A stretch of DNA of 44,272 bases. Source: Acanthamoeba lenticulata (taxonomy: Eukaryota; Discosea; Longamoebia; Acanthamoebidae). The notes under the pieces are model-generated. The model saw only the letters and a program-made list of their open reading frames with translations. It searched no databases and was not told where the DNA came from. The stretch is from contig NAVB01000015.1 in NCBI GenBank assembly GCA_002179805.1, positions 1 to 44,272 on the forward strand, read 5' to 3'. Position numbers and translations under genes: made by a program. This document shows, piece by piece, positions 1 to 9,719 of this stretch (position 1 is its first letter; the number at the start of each line of letters is the position of its first letter).

Positions 1-744
1 AATAAGTGTTGAAGGAATTATGACGGACGTGTGTACCGCGTAGGGTTCCTCACTGGAGGGCTCTTCGATGTGGGTCACGGGGATGCCGATATCGTACACT
101 TGGTCGCTGTCCTCCTCTTCGGCCCTAGCTCGATGCGGTGCGGATGCGGGCGAGGATTGGCCAAAGGCGAAGCTGTGCCTGGTCGCGACGCTCGGGCTGC
201 TGGTGCGCGCGGTGCTGGAGGTGCTGGCGGGCCGAAGCTTCTGTGCCGCCGCGCGCTTGGCCTGACGCTCGGACAGGGGCGGCGGGAAGGACTCAAACTC
301 GACCGGCTCCATCTGTTGCACGTGGTCGGGAAGACGTTGCCCGTGTTCATTGTCTTCCTCTTCATGTGCGTCCACCTGGTATTGTCCGTTCTCTTCCTCT
401 TCGTCCTCTTCCTGGGCGGGTGGTGGCGACGCAACCGCCTTCACGAGGGGCTCGGTCACTGCAGGCTTGGCGGCAACGGCCCCGGAGACCTCAAAGGCCT
501 CGCTGGGCGAGTTGCCGAAGACACTCGTGGCGGGCTTGAGGCCAAACAATTCCTCGCGGTGCTCATTCTGGCCCGTGGTTGACCGGTCAAAATCGCGATT
601 TTTGAATAGGTGCTCATCGCTAAATTCCTCTTTGTGTGGATGATAAAGCGGCGCAGCAACCTTCTCCTGGGGCGCTTCGACTTCTTCTTCTTCTTCTTCC
701 ACGACGCTTAGCGGGTGATCAAACGTGGCCTCGCCCGCTTCCAT
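1..744 (-). CDS. Unknown acidic, low-complexity protein (5' part; runs off left edge)
   Basis: An open frame on the minus strand runs from an ATG at 744 to the window edge without a stop, about 248 codons. The product has a run of six glutamates near residue 16, a second acidic stretch rich in E/D near residues 128-145, then Ser/Ala/Thr/Pro-rich sequence, and no recognisable domain, signal peptide or membrane segment. It is probably largely disordered. I chose ATG 744 because an in-frame stop lies just upstream. A good donor-like GTGAGT with a possible acceptor about 50 nt later (around 820-770) suggests a 5'UTR intron or an upstream exon. A 33-codon out-of-frame ORF (806-708) overlaps this start. 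The 3' end and function are unknown. Confidence 0.55.
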   Translation of the reverse strand, partial: MEAGEATFDHPLSVVEEEEEEVEAPQEKVAAPLYHPHKEEFSDEHLFKNRDFDRSTTGQNEHREELFGLKPATSVFGNSPSEAFEVSGAVAAKPAVTEPLVKAVASPPPAQEEDEEEENGQYQVDAHEEEDNEHGQRLPDHVQQMEPVEFESFPPPLSERQAKRAAAQKLRPASTSSTARTSSPSVATRHSFAFGQSSPASAPHRARAEEEDSDQVYDIGIPVTHIEEPSSEEPYAVHTSVIIPSTLI

Positions 745-850
745 GGTTTGATTCGCAAGTGTGCCGGCTTGTCGGCAACAAATATCAGTTCCTCTTCGAC
801 CAACATTTCACTACTCACGCCGTCACGGGTTTGGCCCCACCAGTATGACG

Positions 851-870
851 AGCTCGAGGCGCCTCGAGCT
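851..870. repeat. 20-bp perfect palindrome
   Basis: AGCTCGAGGCGCCTCGAGCT reads the same on both strands. It lies between the RPL5 stop (1012) and the start of the next minus-strand gene (744), so it sits in the 3' flank of one and the promoter or 5'UTR of the other. It could be a dimeric protein-binding site or form a hairpin in RNA. Confidence 0.9.
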
Positions 871-1011
871 GGGCTCACCTCTTACTGCGTGATCTTGTAA
901 CCCCAGCCGAAGAAGAAAGGGAAGAGCAAGGCGTGGACGGTTCGTTTGGTAACGTCTTTGGTTTTTTGTGTAGAGAGGGCTGAAAAAGAACAGGAGGCGG
1001 GGACGAGCAAC

Positions 1012-2012
1012 TTAGGCCTCGACCTTCTTCGCCTGGTGGGCCTTCTTCTGGGCAACGCGGGCCTTCCGCTGCTGGAGCGACCTCTTGGCGGGAGCCCAGC
1101 GCTTGGGGACGACGGCCTGGGCAGGAGCGGCCTGGAGAGCAACAAAAACGAAAGAAACGTTTAGGCGTGTACAACGAGAGACACAGGAAGGAACAATACA
1201 AAGAGGAACCCATGTTTCGCGAACAGGAAAATGAAACATACCTTCTTGTGGTGGACGGGGTCGGCACGGATGGCCTTGTGAACGCTCTCGTAGAGACCCT
1301 TGACATCGTCGGGCTTGATGCCGTTCTTGATGTACTGAGAGAACTGCTTGGCATACCTCTCGGGCTCCTCCTCCTGGAGCTTCTTCATGTAGGCAGCGAC
1401 GTGACCACCGAAGATGTACTTCCTGAAGACCTCAGCGTTGAGCTTCTTCTTCTCGGCCGAGTAACCGGCGAAGCGGGAGACGGAGTGCGGGATGTTGAGG
1501 CCACCGTCGCAAGCGCCCTTCATGGCGGCGAAAAGCTTAGCGCCAGTCGAGGTGCGGGCAAGGCCGGAATCAAGGCTGGCCTTGAAGGGCTTGGGACCAT
1601 CAATCTCATCCAGGTTGTACGACCAGTCCTCACCAGTAACCTCGGTCTTACCCTCGTACTTCTGGGCGAGGCCGATCTTGGTGAGGTGCCTGCGGGCGAT
1701 GAGCAGGCCGGTGGCGTAGCAGGCGGCGTAGTTGGTCAATCCGACCTTGAGGCCGTAGCGCGGGAGCTCGTGAGCGTAAGCGGCGGTCATGACCACGTCA
1801 CCCTTGATCTTGGCGTAGGCGATCTGGCAGATGACGTCCTTGTTGGTCACGCGGACGACCAGGCGGTACTTGGGCGTGTTGTACTTGTTCTTGGCCTGGA
1901 TGATCATCTTGTTACGGGCCTGGTAGTCCGTCTTGCCCTCCCGCCTGCGCCTGTACTTGACCTGGAAGCGCTTGAAGTAGGCCCTGTTCTTGACAACCTT
2001 GACGAATCCCAT
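1012..2012 (-). CDS. RPL5: 60S ribosomal protein L5 (uL18)
   Basis: This is the cytosolic large-subunit protein that binds 5S rRNA and carries it into the 60S particle. Two exons, 2012-1242 and 1131-1012, give 297 residues, the usual eukaryotic length. The start [20 protein letters not shown] is the conserved N-terminus, followed by the [13 protein letters not shown] region. The C-terminal exon is Lys/Arg/Ala-rich ([20 protein letters not shown]) and ends in KKVEA. The single intron (1241-1132, GTATGT..CAG) is placed near the 3' end; without it the frame would run on into unrelated hydrophobic sequence. The gene is divergent from the nucleotidyltransferase/ligase gene, with only 198 bp between the two ATGs. 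Identity is certain. Confidence 0.97.
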
Positions 2013-2210
2013 GATGATGCAGAGACTGATCCGCTCGACCACAGAGGGACAATAACGATGGAGAGGAGAGGAAAAGAGAGAAAGACCCAAACGAGGCCGT
2101 TCTTCCTTTTTGCCCGCCGCCACAAAATTACGTTCCTGGATAAATGCCAGCATAAAGCTGTAACATTTTTTTTTATTGTGAATTATTTTTATTACTGAAA
2201 ACAGCAAAAG
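2013..2210. promoter_or_regulatory. Shared divergent promoter region (RPL5 / NTase-ligase gene)
   Basis: These 198 bp separate two divergent start codons. The half near 2211 is AT-rich (T tract and ATTATTTTTATTACTG at about 2166-2195). The RPL5-proximal half is purine-rich on the plus strand, meaning pyrimidine-rich on the RPL5 transcript. No TATA box is convincing. The regulatory role is inferred from position only. Confidence 0.5.
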
Positions 2211-5200
2211 ATGGAGGGTGCGGCAGGGCGAGGCGACTGCCAACCGCACCTGCAGAGGTTATGTGCCCTTTTGGGGATTAGCGAAGAAGACGTGTTGAAC
2301 GTTTACGTTGTTGGCAGTCGGCTCTTTGACCTTCACAAGCCGGGTGCCGACTACGACCTCAAGGTTGTCCTGGCTGACTCGTCCTCCTACTCAGGCCCGA
2401 CAGATGTGCAGAAGGACGACGGCAAGGGCTTTGAGGTCGACGCTCACATCTATCCACTGCGCCTTTTTCTGGAGCGCATCGAGGATCAGGACCCACAGGT
2501 GCTCACGTGTCTCTTCGTGCCACGCGCCGCCGATGGAGCTGCAACGAGTGCCAGCCCATGGGTGTGGAAGGAAGAGGTCAAGGTCGAGTACTTTGTGCGT
2601 CTGACCAAGCTGTACCGCTCGGTCTATCACGAGGCCGACGTTAACTGGTCGAAAGCATTCAGACTCTGGCGAAGGCGTGACCGAATTCTTGCACTCGCCG
2701 CGTCTCGAGGACATGAAACTGGAAGAGAGGGAACCGAGAGTGAAGAAGGAAGCGAGCCCAAGGATGTTGGAGATCGTGGACGAGAAGAGGACAACGACCC
2801 TGTGCTTCTCCACTATCGTGCGCGAAAGTGCATCGTGCACGCCTATCGGTTCGCCCAGTTCGGCTTGCAGCTCGCACGGCACGGAGCCATCATTGACTAG
2901 TGCGCTCTCCGAACCTCCAATGTCCCCAATGTTTGCGCTTCGTCGACTCAGAGTCTTGACACCGCTCGGGACGGGCTCTCATCTCAGCAAATCAGCCAAC
3001 GACCTGTTTTACGAGATCCTCCCCGAGAAAAAGAGCGAAAGCGAAAGCGAAGGCGTGGTGGAGCATCCGCCCAGCTATTACGAGGCCAAGTATGAACCAG
3101 CCTTTCGTGCGCTCATCAAGGAGCTCAAGAACTACGTCACTCGTGAGGTGGAGCAGGCCGAAAAGCGAGCAGGCGAGGACCCACTGCCGCACCTGCTCCA
3201 CCAAAACTCTTACTCTCGCCGGTACGCGTGTAATGGACCTAGGGCCCAGCTTGACTGGGCTGACCGACAAAGTTCTTAGGAGAGGTAAGGCCAAGGCGCA
3301 GGACAGTGATGCGAGCCACTTGACCAGCGAGTTGAGCCAAGTCCTCGCTTACCTGAACCGGCCCGACGGCGGCATTCAAGGCCTCTGCCGCTTTTTCGGG
3401 GTATGTCGCTTCGCCTTTCATCATCACCGCTGGCATAATCTTCATCTGTGCCTCGCTCGTGGGGAAGACGATGAAGATGATGATGGACACCGTTACTCAC
3501 CACGACATGGCGCGCGGTCGTGGCACAGATCAAGGCCCGGCGCTCGCAGACCCACCCCGACCTCTACCACCTCACCTACTCGGACAGCTCGTCGCCCATG
3601 GCCTGCGCGCTGGCCCGCGCTTGCCGTGCGCTCGTCTTGGCCAAGTCCGAACAGGCACGGGCCCATGACCCATCTCGCTCGCTCCAAACAAACGCCGCAT
3701 GGGCTGACGCGTCACGATCCCGTTCGTGCAGGGCGAGTGGCGCGTGGCCTGCTTCCCGTTCCCCAAGTTCTATTACCACGTCCCGCAGCAGATCTTCGAG
3801 CGCGGCAACCGCGACCCCTCGCGGCTTGTCCAGCTCCCGCCCGACGTCGAGGTGCAGATCTCTCGCATGGCGCGCTCGGTCGCCGCCGCCAAAACGTTGA
3901 CTCGGTGTGTGTCCTTCTCTATCCAGGAAGGGCCGGTAGAAGTGACGACGCAACTGAAGGGTCGGATGATCGTCCTCTACTGGCACCGCGGCCAGTGGCT
4001 GCTCAACACGCTCGAGAGCCCCGACGGCTCGCATCCGTTTGCAGTCAAGCGCGGCTCAGTCCTTGCCGGTATGTGTGTTGTCCTCTTTTGCTCGCCTCCG
4101 CTGCCCGGGCTATGCTTGTTGTCGCTGTTGTTGACAAGGCCAGCGCGCACCTCGCGACAACCCAGACAGGGCGCGGTTCACGCTGAACGCTGTCTCGCGC
4201 ATGAACCTTGCCGACTACTTCTGGGCCGTGTGGCGGCGCCAGCACGCCGCGAGCGGGGGTCGTCTCTGCCGGCTGCCAGATGATCCCACGGCCGTGGCCC
4301 AGCCGGACGAACAAGAGAGGGGATGGCGGTCGCGGTGGTTCATCTTTGAGCTCACCTCGCCCCACTTCCAGGTCGCCAGCATCACGCGGCCGCAGCGCCC
4401 TCAAACGCAGTTGGAGCACGACTTTCCTCAGGGCGAGGAGGAAGAGGCCATCACGCTGCTGGCCGTGAGGAACGCGCAGACGCTCCAGCTGGCCGATCGC
4501 AGCGAGCTCGAGGCCACGGCCGCTGCGTACGGATGGCGCTGCGCGAGCGTCCACCGATTTGATTCGCTCCAACACGCGGTGGACGCTGCGAACGCGATCC
4601 CATTCGAGGGCGAGGCCAAGGGTCTTGTCCTGCAGCTCCGGCTCGGGGCCGAGGCTGGGCCACGCGAGGTGATGGTCCGACTTCCCGCCTCGTGCTACGT
4701 AGCCTTTGTCAACCTCAAGGAGCGCCCGCCGGACGACCAGAAGGCGCTCGACCCCGACGCCTGGGAGTGGAACAAGGTCGACCTCGCCTTTCCTTCATCA
4801 CACCCCACCATTGCCACTGTCGTTTTCATCACCATCGTCATCATCATCATCAAACGCCTGACTGACGCACCATCGGCCAATTGGCGCACGCAGGAGGACT
4901 ACGACTTTGACAGCATGAACAGGCTCGCCATGCTCGAGCTCGTGCGGTGGCAGTTCTGCACCGAGACCGAGCCAGCGAGCCTTGACGAGGCCGCCGAGCG
5001 CTACGCGGGGCACTGGACGGACGGGCATCACGCCGTCTACGCCGACGTGAGGAAGGCGCTGCACGACTACGCGGCGAGCCTGCAAGCCGTGTTTGACCAA
5101 GTGATTGACGGCATGTTGCAGCTTGAGCAGGACGAACGTCGAGGGAAGCATGCGGGCCAGGAGAAGGAAGAAGAAGAAGAAGAGGACATGACCAAGAGGA

Positions 5201-5448
5201 AGAAGAGGAGGGACGAGCTGGCAAGGACGTCGCTGCGCGTCATGTCCAACGACGAGAAGCGCTGGTTTGCGCGGGAGGTCGCGCAGGTCTGCGCGGACCC
5301 GGATGACGCCCAGCGCTACCGACCCCTGCTCTTCGAGATGAAGAAAGAGAGCTGCGCTACCGCGAAGGAGCTTCTGGCCAAGGTTCACATCAAGTTCCTT
5401 GAAGAGCTGCTCTTCGGCGCCAAAAACAACAAGGCTCTTATCATCTGA
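2211..5448 (+). CDS. Nucleotidyltransferase fused to a degenerate T4 Rnl1-like RNA ligase domain
   Basis: Seven exons (2211-2899, 2988-3221, 3280-3400, 3529-3654, 3732-4068, 4139-4776, 4894-5448) give 899 residues. N-terminal pol-beta-type nucleotidyltransferase: VVGSRLF at 33-39, ADYDLKVV at 46-53, a third carboxylate at D77, and a basic helical stretch at about 200-228. From about residue 345 it resembles T4 RNA ligase 1-type enzymes: [18 protein letters not shown] (396-406), the motif I region [14 protein letters not shown] (461-474), [10 protein letters not shown], motif IIIa [10 protein letters not shown] (569-578), EAKGLVLQ (661-668) and motif [14 protein letters not shown] (680-692). 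The motif I lysine position holds Gln464 and the motif V lysines are replaced, so ligation activity is doubtful. The C-terminal 200 residues are charged and helical. Intron 3655-3731 is GC-AG. Intron 4777-4893 is a stop-free multiple of three. A role in RNA repair or RNA-end binding is inference. Confidence 0.75.
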
Positions 5449-5748
5449 CCGTTCCTTCCGAAATAAAATAAAAGCAAAATAAAAAAAGATAACAAAATTT
5501 TAGCCAACAAAAAGCGCGATAATATCAAAGGACACAAGATGAAGCGAGTGGGATCATCCGTGGCGAGTGCAGGCGTACGGGCACCTTCTCCCACAGTGGC
5601 ATTTTGTTCGCCTTGAGAATAATAATCATCATAATCATCATCTTCACGATTCTGTCCGCAGACTGTCCGTCGGGCCGCCTCGGCCTCGGCCTCTGCCTCT
5701 GCCGGAGCAAAGCACCTCTTCCTCTCGCCCTCATCTTCTGTGCCATCG
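5449..5748. other. Intergenic region with poly(A) signal
   Basis: The first 80 bp are A-rich and contain AATAAA at 5462-5467, 14 nt after the upstream stop, a likely poly(A) signal. The rest holds a CATCAT-type microsatellite (about 5617-5645) and a GC-rich stretch leading to the aminopeptidase start. I see no gene. Confidence 0.6.
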
Positions 5749-8067
5749 ATGCGATGCCCGGCATTACTAGCCTCTTTGTGTCCGTCGTCCCGTACGCGCG
5801 CGAGGCCCTTCTCCGCGTCCTCAGCCGCGCGCATGATGGGCCTCGCCGACGGGCTCGCTGCCCGCCCCTCGCGGCGGCCCAGCACGAGCTACGGCCAGCC
5901 CCACCCGTCCACGCATCCCCACCTGCTCCGCGACGGCGAGAGTGCGTTGCCGCCACCACCCACTTGCGCCGCTCGCCTTTGCTCGGCCTGACCTTGCCCG
6001 TGGGCACGCGCCCAGTCACGCCGGGCATCGCCGCGCAGGAGTACGCCCGGCGGCGGGAGGACCTCATGTCGCGCGTGCCGCCGGATACCATCATGATCGT
6101 GCCCTCGCACCCGGAGATGATGATGTCCTACGACATCCCCTACGCGTTCCGCCAGCAGAGCGACTTTTTCTACCTGTCGGGCTACCAGGAGCCCGACGCC
6201 CTCCTCGTCCTCCGTACGTCGTCGTCCTTGTCCTTGTCCTCGTCCTCGTCCTCGCCTTTGCTTTTACCTGCGCGAGCCTGACGTCTCGTCTTGGGGGCCT
6301 GCAGGTAAGCGCTCGGCCAGCGAGCCGGTCCACTTTGCCATGTTTGTGCGGCCCAAGGACCCCGCCCGGTACGGCCAGCCCCGCCGGGCCCGCGCGCTCC
6401 GAGGCGGGAGAGACTCACTCGGGGGCCACCGCAATCACGACTACAACCACCACCCGCCGCACACACACACACACACATAGGGAGATCTGGGACGGCCCGC
6501 GGTCAGGCGTCGAGGGCGCCATTTCGTTCTTTGGGGCTGACGAGGCCTTTCCCAACGACCAGCTGGCGCCGAAGCTCAGCCAGCTGGCCGAGGGCATGAC
6601 CAACTTTCTCTTCTCGCCCGACGTCCACGTCGAGTTCTCGCACCAGATCTTTGCGCTCATCCCGCCCGAGAAGAGTACTTCCACCAATGCCCATGCCCAC
6701 ACGACGATGGGCCTCATGGCCCACCTCCCACTGACCTGACCTGACCTGGCCTGGCCGGGCCTGCTTTATGGCAGTCATCGACCCGAGGGATCTCATCCAG
6801 TCGCTGCGTCTGGTCAAGTCGCCGGCCGAGATCGACGTCATGCGCCGCTCCACGGAGATCAGCGGCGAGGCCTTCCGCGAGATCATGCGCGCCACCCAGC
6901 CTGGTACCGACCAAATCAACTGAACAAAATCAATCAAATAAATCAAATAAATAAATCAAAACAAAAACAATAATTTGCAAAATATTAATTTACAAAACAA
7001 AACAAAACAAACAAAAAGGCGTGTCGGAGGGTCAGCTGGCCGCGCTCTACGAGTACGAGTGCCGGAAGCGCGGGTCGCAGCGGCTGGCTTACCCGCCCGT
7101 GTTTGCGTCGGGCATCCACGCCAACACGCTCCACTACATCGCCAACGACGACATCATGAGGTGCGCTAGTGGTGGCCCCCCGAGCCACGGGCGGACGCCA
7201 AGCCTCATAGCTGCTTGCTGGTTCGCGGCGACGACAGGGACGGGCAGATGGTGCTGGTCGACGCGGGTGGCGAGTACAACCTGTTCTCGAGCGACATCAC
7301 ACGAACGTGGCCGGTCAACGGCAAATTCACGCAGGCCCAGCTCGACCTCTACAACACCGTGCTCGACGTCCAGAAGAAGTGCATTGACGTACGTCCGATC
7401 TCTTTCAACCAGCCGTCCCTCTCTCGAGCACCAGACTCACGTCTCTTTCTCTCTCTTTCTCTCTTTCCTTCTTTCTTTGCGCAGTTGTGTGTCGCCGACG
7501 GGCGCATGAGCCCGTCCGTGCTCCACCAGATGTCGATGCAGTTCATCACCGAGGGCCTCAAGAAGCTGGGCCTCATCGGTCCTCAGTCGATGTCGGTACG
7601 CACGCTTCTCTCCCTTGAGGCCCGATGGCGTGGCCTCGTGTCTCATGCGGGCAATCGACCGATCGACCGATCGATCGTGCAGGTGCAGCGGTTCTACCCG
7701 CATAGCATCGGGCACTGGGTGGGGATGGACGTGCACGACGTGCACAACATCTCCACGCGCGTGCCCTTCAAGCCGGGCATGATGGCCACCATCGAGCCGG
7801 GCATCTACGTCCCCGATGACCCCAGCATCCCCGAGGAGTGCGTGCCGCCCGCCCCGTGCCGCTCTGCGCCGTTGTTGGGTTCCAGTGTTGTTGACCCGCG
7901 TGTGCGTGCGCGTGCGCGTGTGCGTGTGCCAAAGGCTTCGCGGGGTGGGCGTGCGCATCGAGGACGACGTCCTCATCACCACCGGCGCCCCGGAGATCCT
8001 CACCCACAAGGCCCCCAAGGAGGCCTACGAAATCGAGGCCGTCATGCGTGACCGCCGGCCGCTGTGA
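5749..8067 (+). CDS. XPNPEP3: Xaa-Pro aminopeptidase 3 / Icp55-type aminopeptidase P
   Basis: This metallopeptidase (M24B) removes an N-terminal residue next to proline. The XPNPEP3/Icp55 branch trims mitochondrial proteins after presequence cleavage. Ten exons: 5749-5941, 6016-6213, 6305-6368, 6481-6674, 6775-6903, 7019-7160, 7238-7388, 7485-7595, 7683-7837, 7935-8067; 489 residues. The N-terminus is Arg/Ser/Ala-rich with no early acidic residues, as expected for a mitochondrial presequence. It is followed by YGQPHPSTHPHLLRDGE and the aminopeptidase P N-terminal domain (SYDIPYAFRQQSDFFYLSGY). The metal ligands of the pita-bread fold are all present: D315, D326 (SSDITRTWPVNG), H405 (SIGHWVGMDVHD), E432 (TIEPG) and E455 (RIEDD). 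The start is the first ATG in frame after an upstream GTG. The AATAAA at 8117-8122 fits its 3' end. Confidence 0.92.
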
Positions 8068-8116
8068 GGCCTCGTGGTCCAGCCAGACCACCGGAGCGTT
8101 GCCGATTGGGTGGTTC

Positions 8117-8122
8117 AATAAA
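8117..8122 (+). terminator. Poly(A) signal of the aminopeptidase gene
   Basis: AATAAA lies 50 nt after the stop codon at 8065-8067 and 62 nt before the next start codon, so the upstream 3'UTR and the downstream 5'UTR must share about 115 bp. Confidence 0.6.
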
Positions 8123-8184
8123 ACCGAGCAAACACACAGCCCAACAACGCCACAAAGGCTCAGTACACAAACAACAACAAGAAG

Positions 8185-9102
8185 ATGGCCGTCCGTGCGT
8201 CGAGGGAGCAGCTGTACACTAAGTTCAAGGAGGCCGCCACGCTTTCCGTGGATGAGCAGGCCAAGCTTTTCCTGCGCGCCTTTGCCGTCGATTTCCAGGG
8301 CGCCTTCGAGGAGGTCCTCGACGTCGCCAACGAGTGGAAGGTACCTTGATTCTGTTACCTCCAAGGGGGGGGGGGCGAAGAAGCGAACTCGTTTTCGCTT
8401 TTTTCTTTAAACACAAATCGGTCTCGTTCAGTAATCGATAGCGTGTAAAGGCCGCAATTAACATCTGGATCGATCCTGTGAACGCGACAGAAATATGGAG
8501 GTGGCATGATCGACGAGTTCCAGGCGCATCTGTTCCTGGAGAAGCGAGGCGAGACGCTTACCGTGGCGGCCCTGCGCGAGAAGCTCAAGGTGGAGGTCGA
8601 CATTGAGAAGAACAGGCAGGTGGCCTTCATCGAGTACGCCCTGTGGAAGTGGAGCAAGAAGCTCGTCGACATGTTCTTCCCCGACGTGCCCGTCGACCCG
8701 GCCGCGCTGGCCGCGCTCGAGAAGGCCATCGACGAGTACCAAAAGGTCCTCGCCGTGCGCGCCGCGCGCGAGCAGAAGATGGCCGAGCTGGAGGCCACGG
8801 CCGCCCTCGGCGGCGTCAAGGGCATGGCCGCCAAGGCCCAGCTCGAGCAGATGAAGTCGGAGGACCTGCTCGAACAGAACCGGCGCGAGGTCACCTCGGC
8901 CGCCAACAAGCGCAAGGCCCAGCGCGTCGTGGACGACGTCGAAACGCGCCGCAAGGAGGAAGAGCGCAAGCGCGAGGAGACGCTCAAGCTCGAACAGGCC
9001 CGCCTGGCCGAGGAGAAGCAGCGCCGCGAGGAAGAAGAGGCCCGCGCCAAGGAGGAGTCCCGCCGGCGCCTTAAGGAGCGCGCCTCCCTTTGGGGCAACT
9101 GA
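8185..9102 (+). CDS. EF-hand-like / coiled-coil protein, possibly a Ca-regulated actin-bundling relative
   Basis: Two exons (8185-8340, 8491-9102) give 255 residues. The helical N-terminal part is followed by an EF-hand-like loop DIEKNRQVAFIE (acidic/polar at loop positions 1, 3, 5, 7 and Glu at 12) inside an ALWKWSKKL helix context. The last 120 residues are a Glu/Lys/Arg-rich coiled coil ending SLWGN. The spacing of FLEKRGETLTV..LREKL..VD..V.FIEY resembles the EF-hand region of the amoebozoan 34-kDa Ca-regulated actin-bundling family, but I cannot confirm this without a search. The start is the first ATG after the preceding poly(A) signal. The intron (8341-8490) contains a run of ten or more Gs at about 8366. 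Confidence 0.7.
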
Positions 9103-9332
9103 GCGCTTTCCCCCCCCCCCCAATGGAATGGCTCCCCAACGCCATCTTGTGTACTTTGTGGCGTGCCACAGCGCAACAGTGACGACGATGCCCACTTACC
9201 ACCGTGTTCCACATACAAACGAGGAGAAAAAGGTCAAGTACCACGTCGCAAGGACCTTTCTTGAGCAAGTTGCCTTGGCACAGCTGCGGCAAGAGCGAAA
9301 AGGACATAAAAGCCAACGTGGGAGGATAAAGC

Positions 9333-9340
9333 AAAAAAAA
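9333..9340 (-). terminator. RNA polymerase III terminator of tRNA-Thr
   Basis: Eight Ts on the minus strand start 5 nt after the tRNA 3' end. A T run of four or more is the normal Pol III stop. Confidence 0.85.
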
Positions 9341-9345
9341 GCCAC

Positions 9346-9417
9346 AGGCTCTTGAGGGGATCGAACCCTCGACCTTCGCTTTACGAGAGCGACGCGCTAC
9401 CACTACGCCAAAGAGCC
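9346..9417 (-). tRNA. tRNA-Thr (anticodon CGT)
   Basis: Read on the minus strand, the acceptor arm GGCTCTT (9417-9411) pairs with AAGAGCC (9353-9347), with T9346 (read as T) as discriminator. The anticodon stem TCGCT/AGCGA encloses the loop CTCGTAA, so positions 34-36 are CGT, which reads the threonine codon ACG. The T arm is GAGGG TTCGATC CCCTC. The A box (TGGCGTAGTGGT) and B box (GGTTCGATCCC) promoters are intact and there is no intron. The gene stands alone between the EF-hand gene and the 3' end of the RasGAP-START gene. Confidence 0.95.
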
Positions 9418-9719
9418 TGCCTTGCTTCGGAGTGATTTAATTTATCAACATCAACGCCTGTTTCGCTCCAAGAGCTGTCGGACAAACACATTGTTTGGTA
9501 TTACGCTGGTTCAACTTTAACTGCCTCTGTTTCTGCCACAGGAGGTGCCACAAACAGACCATGACAAGAACCTGGTGGGCGCGGAGATGACGATGTCTGC
9601 AGCCACAACAGTGCTGTTTATCACTTTCCAAAACACTGCTGGTTGCGAATTTATGCTTGTGGACAGCTGAGCATCTTGCTCAGCAGGAAGCTCTGACTGC
9701 AACCGTCTGCTGCTGATGG
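9418..9719. other. Intergenic region
   Basis: About 300 bp between the tRNA 5' end and the stop codon of the minus-strand RasGAP-START gene, so it holds that gene's 3'UTR. I found no convincing ORF, repeat or RNA gene. Confidence 0.5.

Noticed and set aside
1167..2198. Long plus-strand ORF (343 codons) opposite RPL5
   Set aside because: It is the mirror of the RPL5 coding strand in a GC-biased codon pattern; RPL5 homology on the other strand is decisive.
3886..3950. 22-nt intron (GTGTGTG..CCAG) before EGPVEV in the ligase-like gene
   Set aside because: Too short to splice; the reading frame is open through it.
6462..6478. CA-dinucleotide microsatellite as a mobile-element scar
   Set aside because: Short simple repeat within an intron, no target-site duplication or terminal repeats.
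6728..6765. TGACC/TGGCC tandem repeats suggesting a nuclear-receptor-type site
   Set aside because: They lie inside an intron of the aminopeptidase gene and look like simple slippage repeats.
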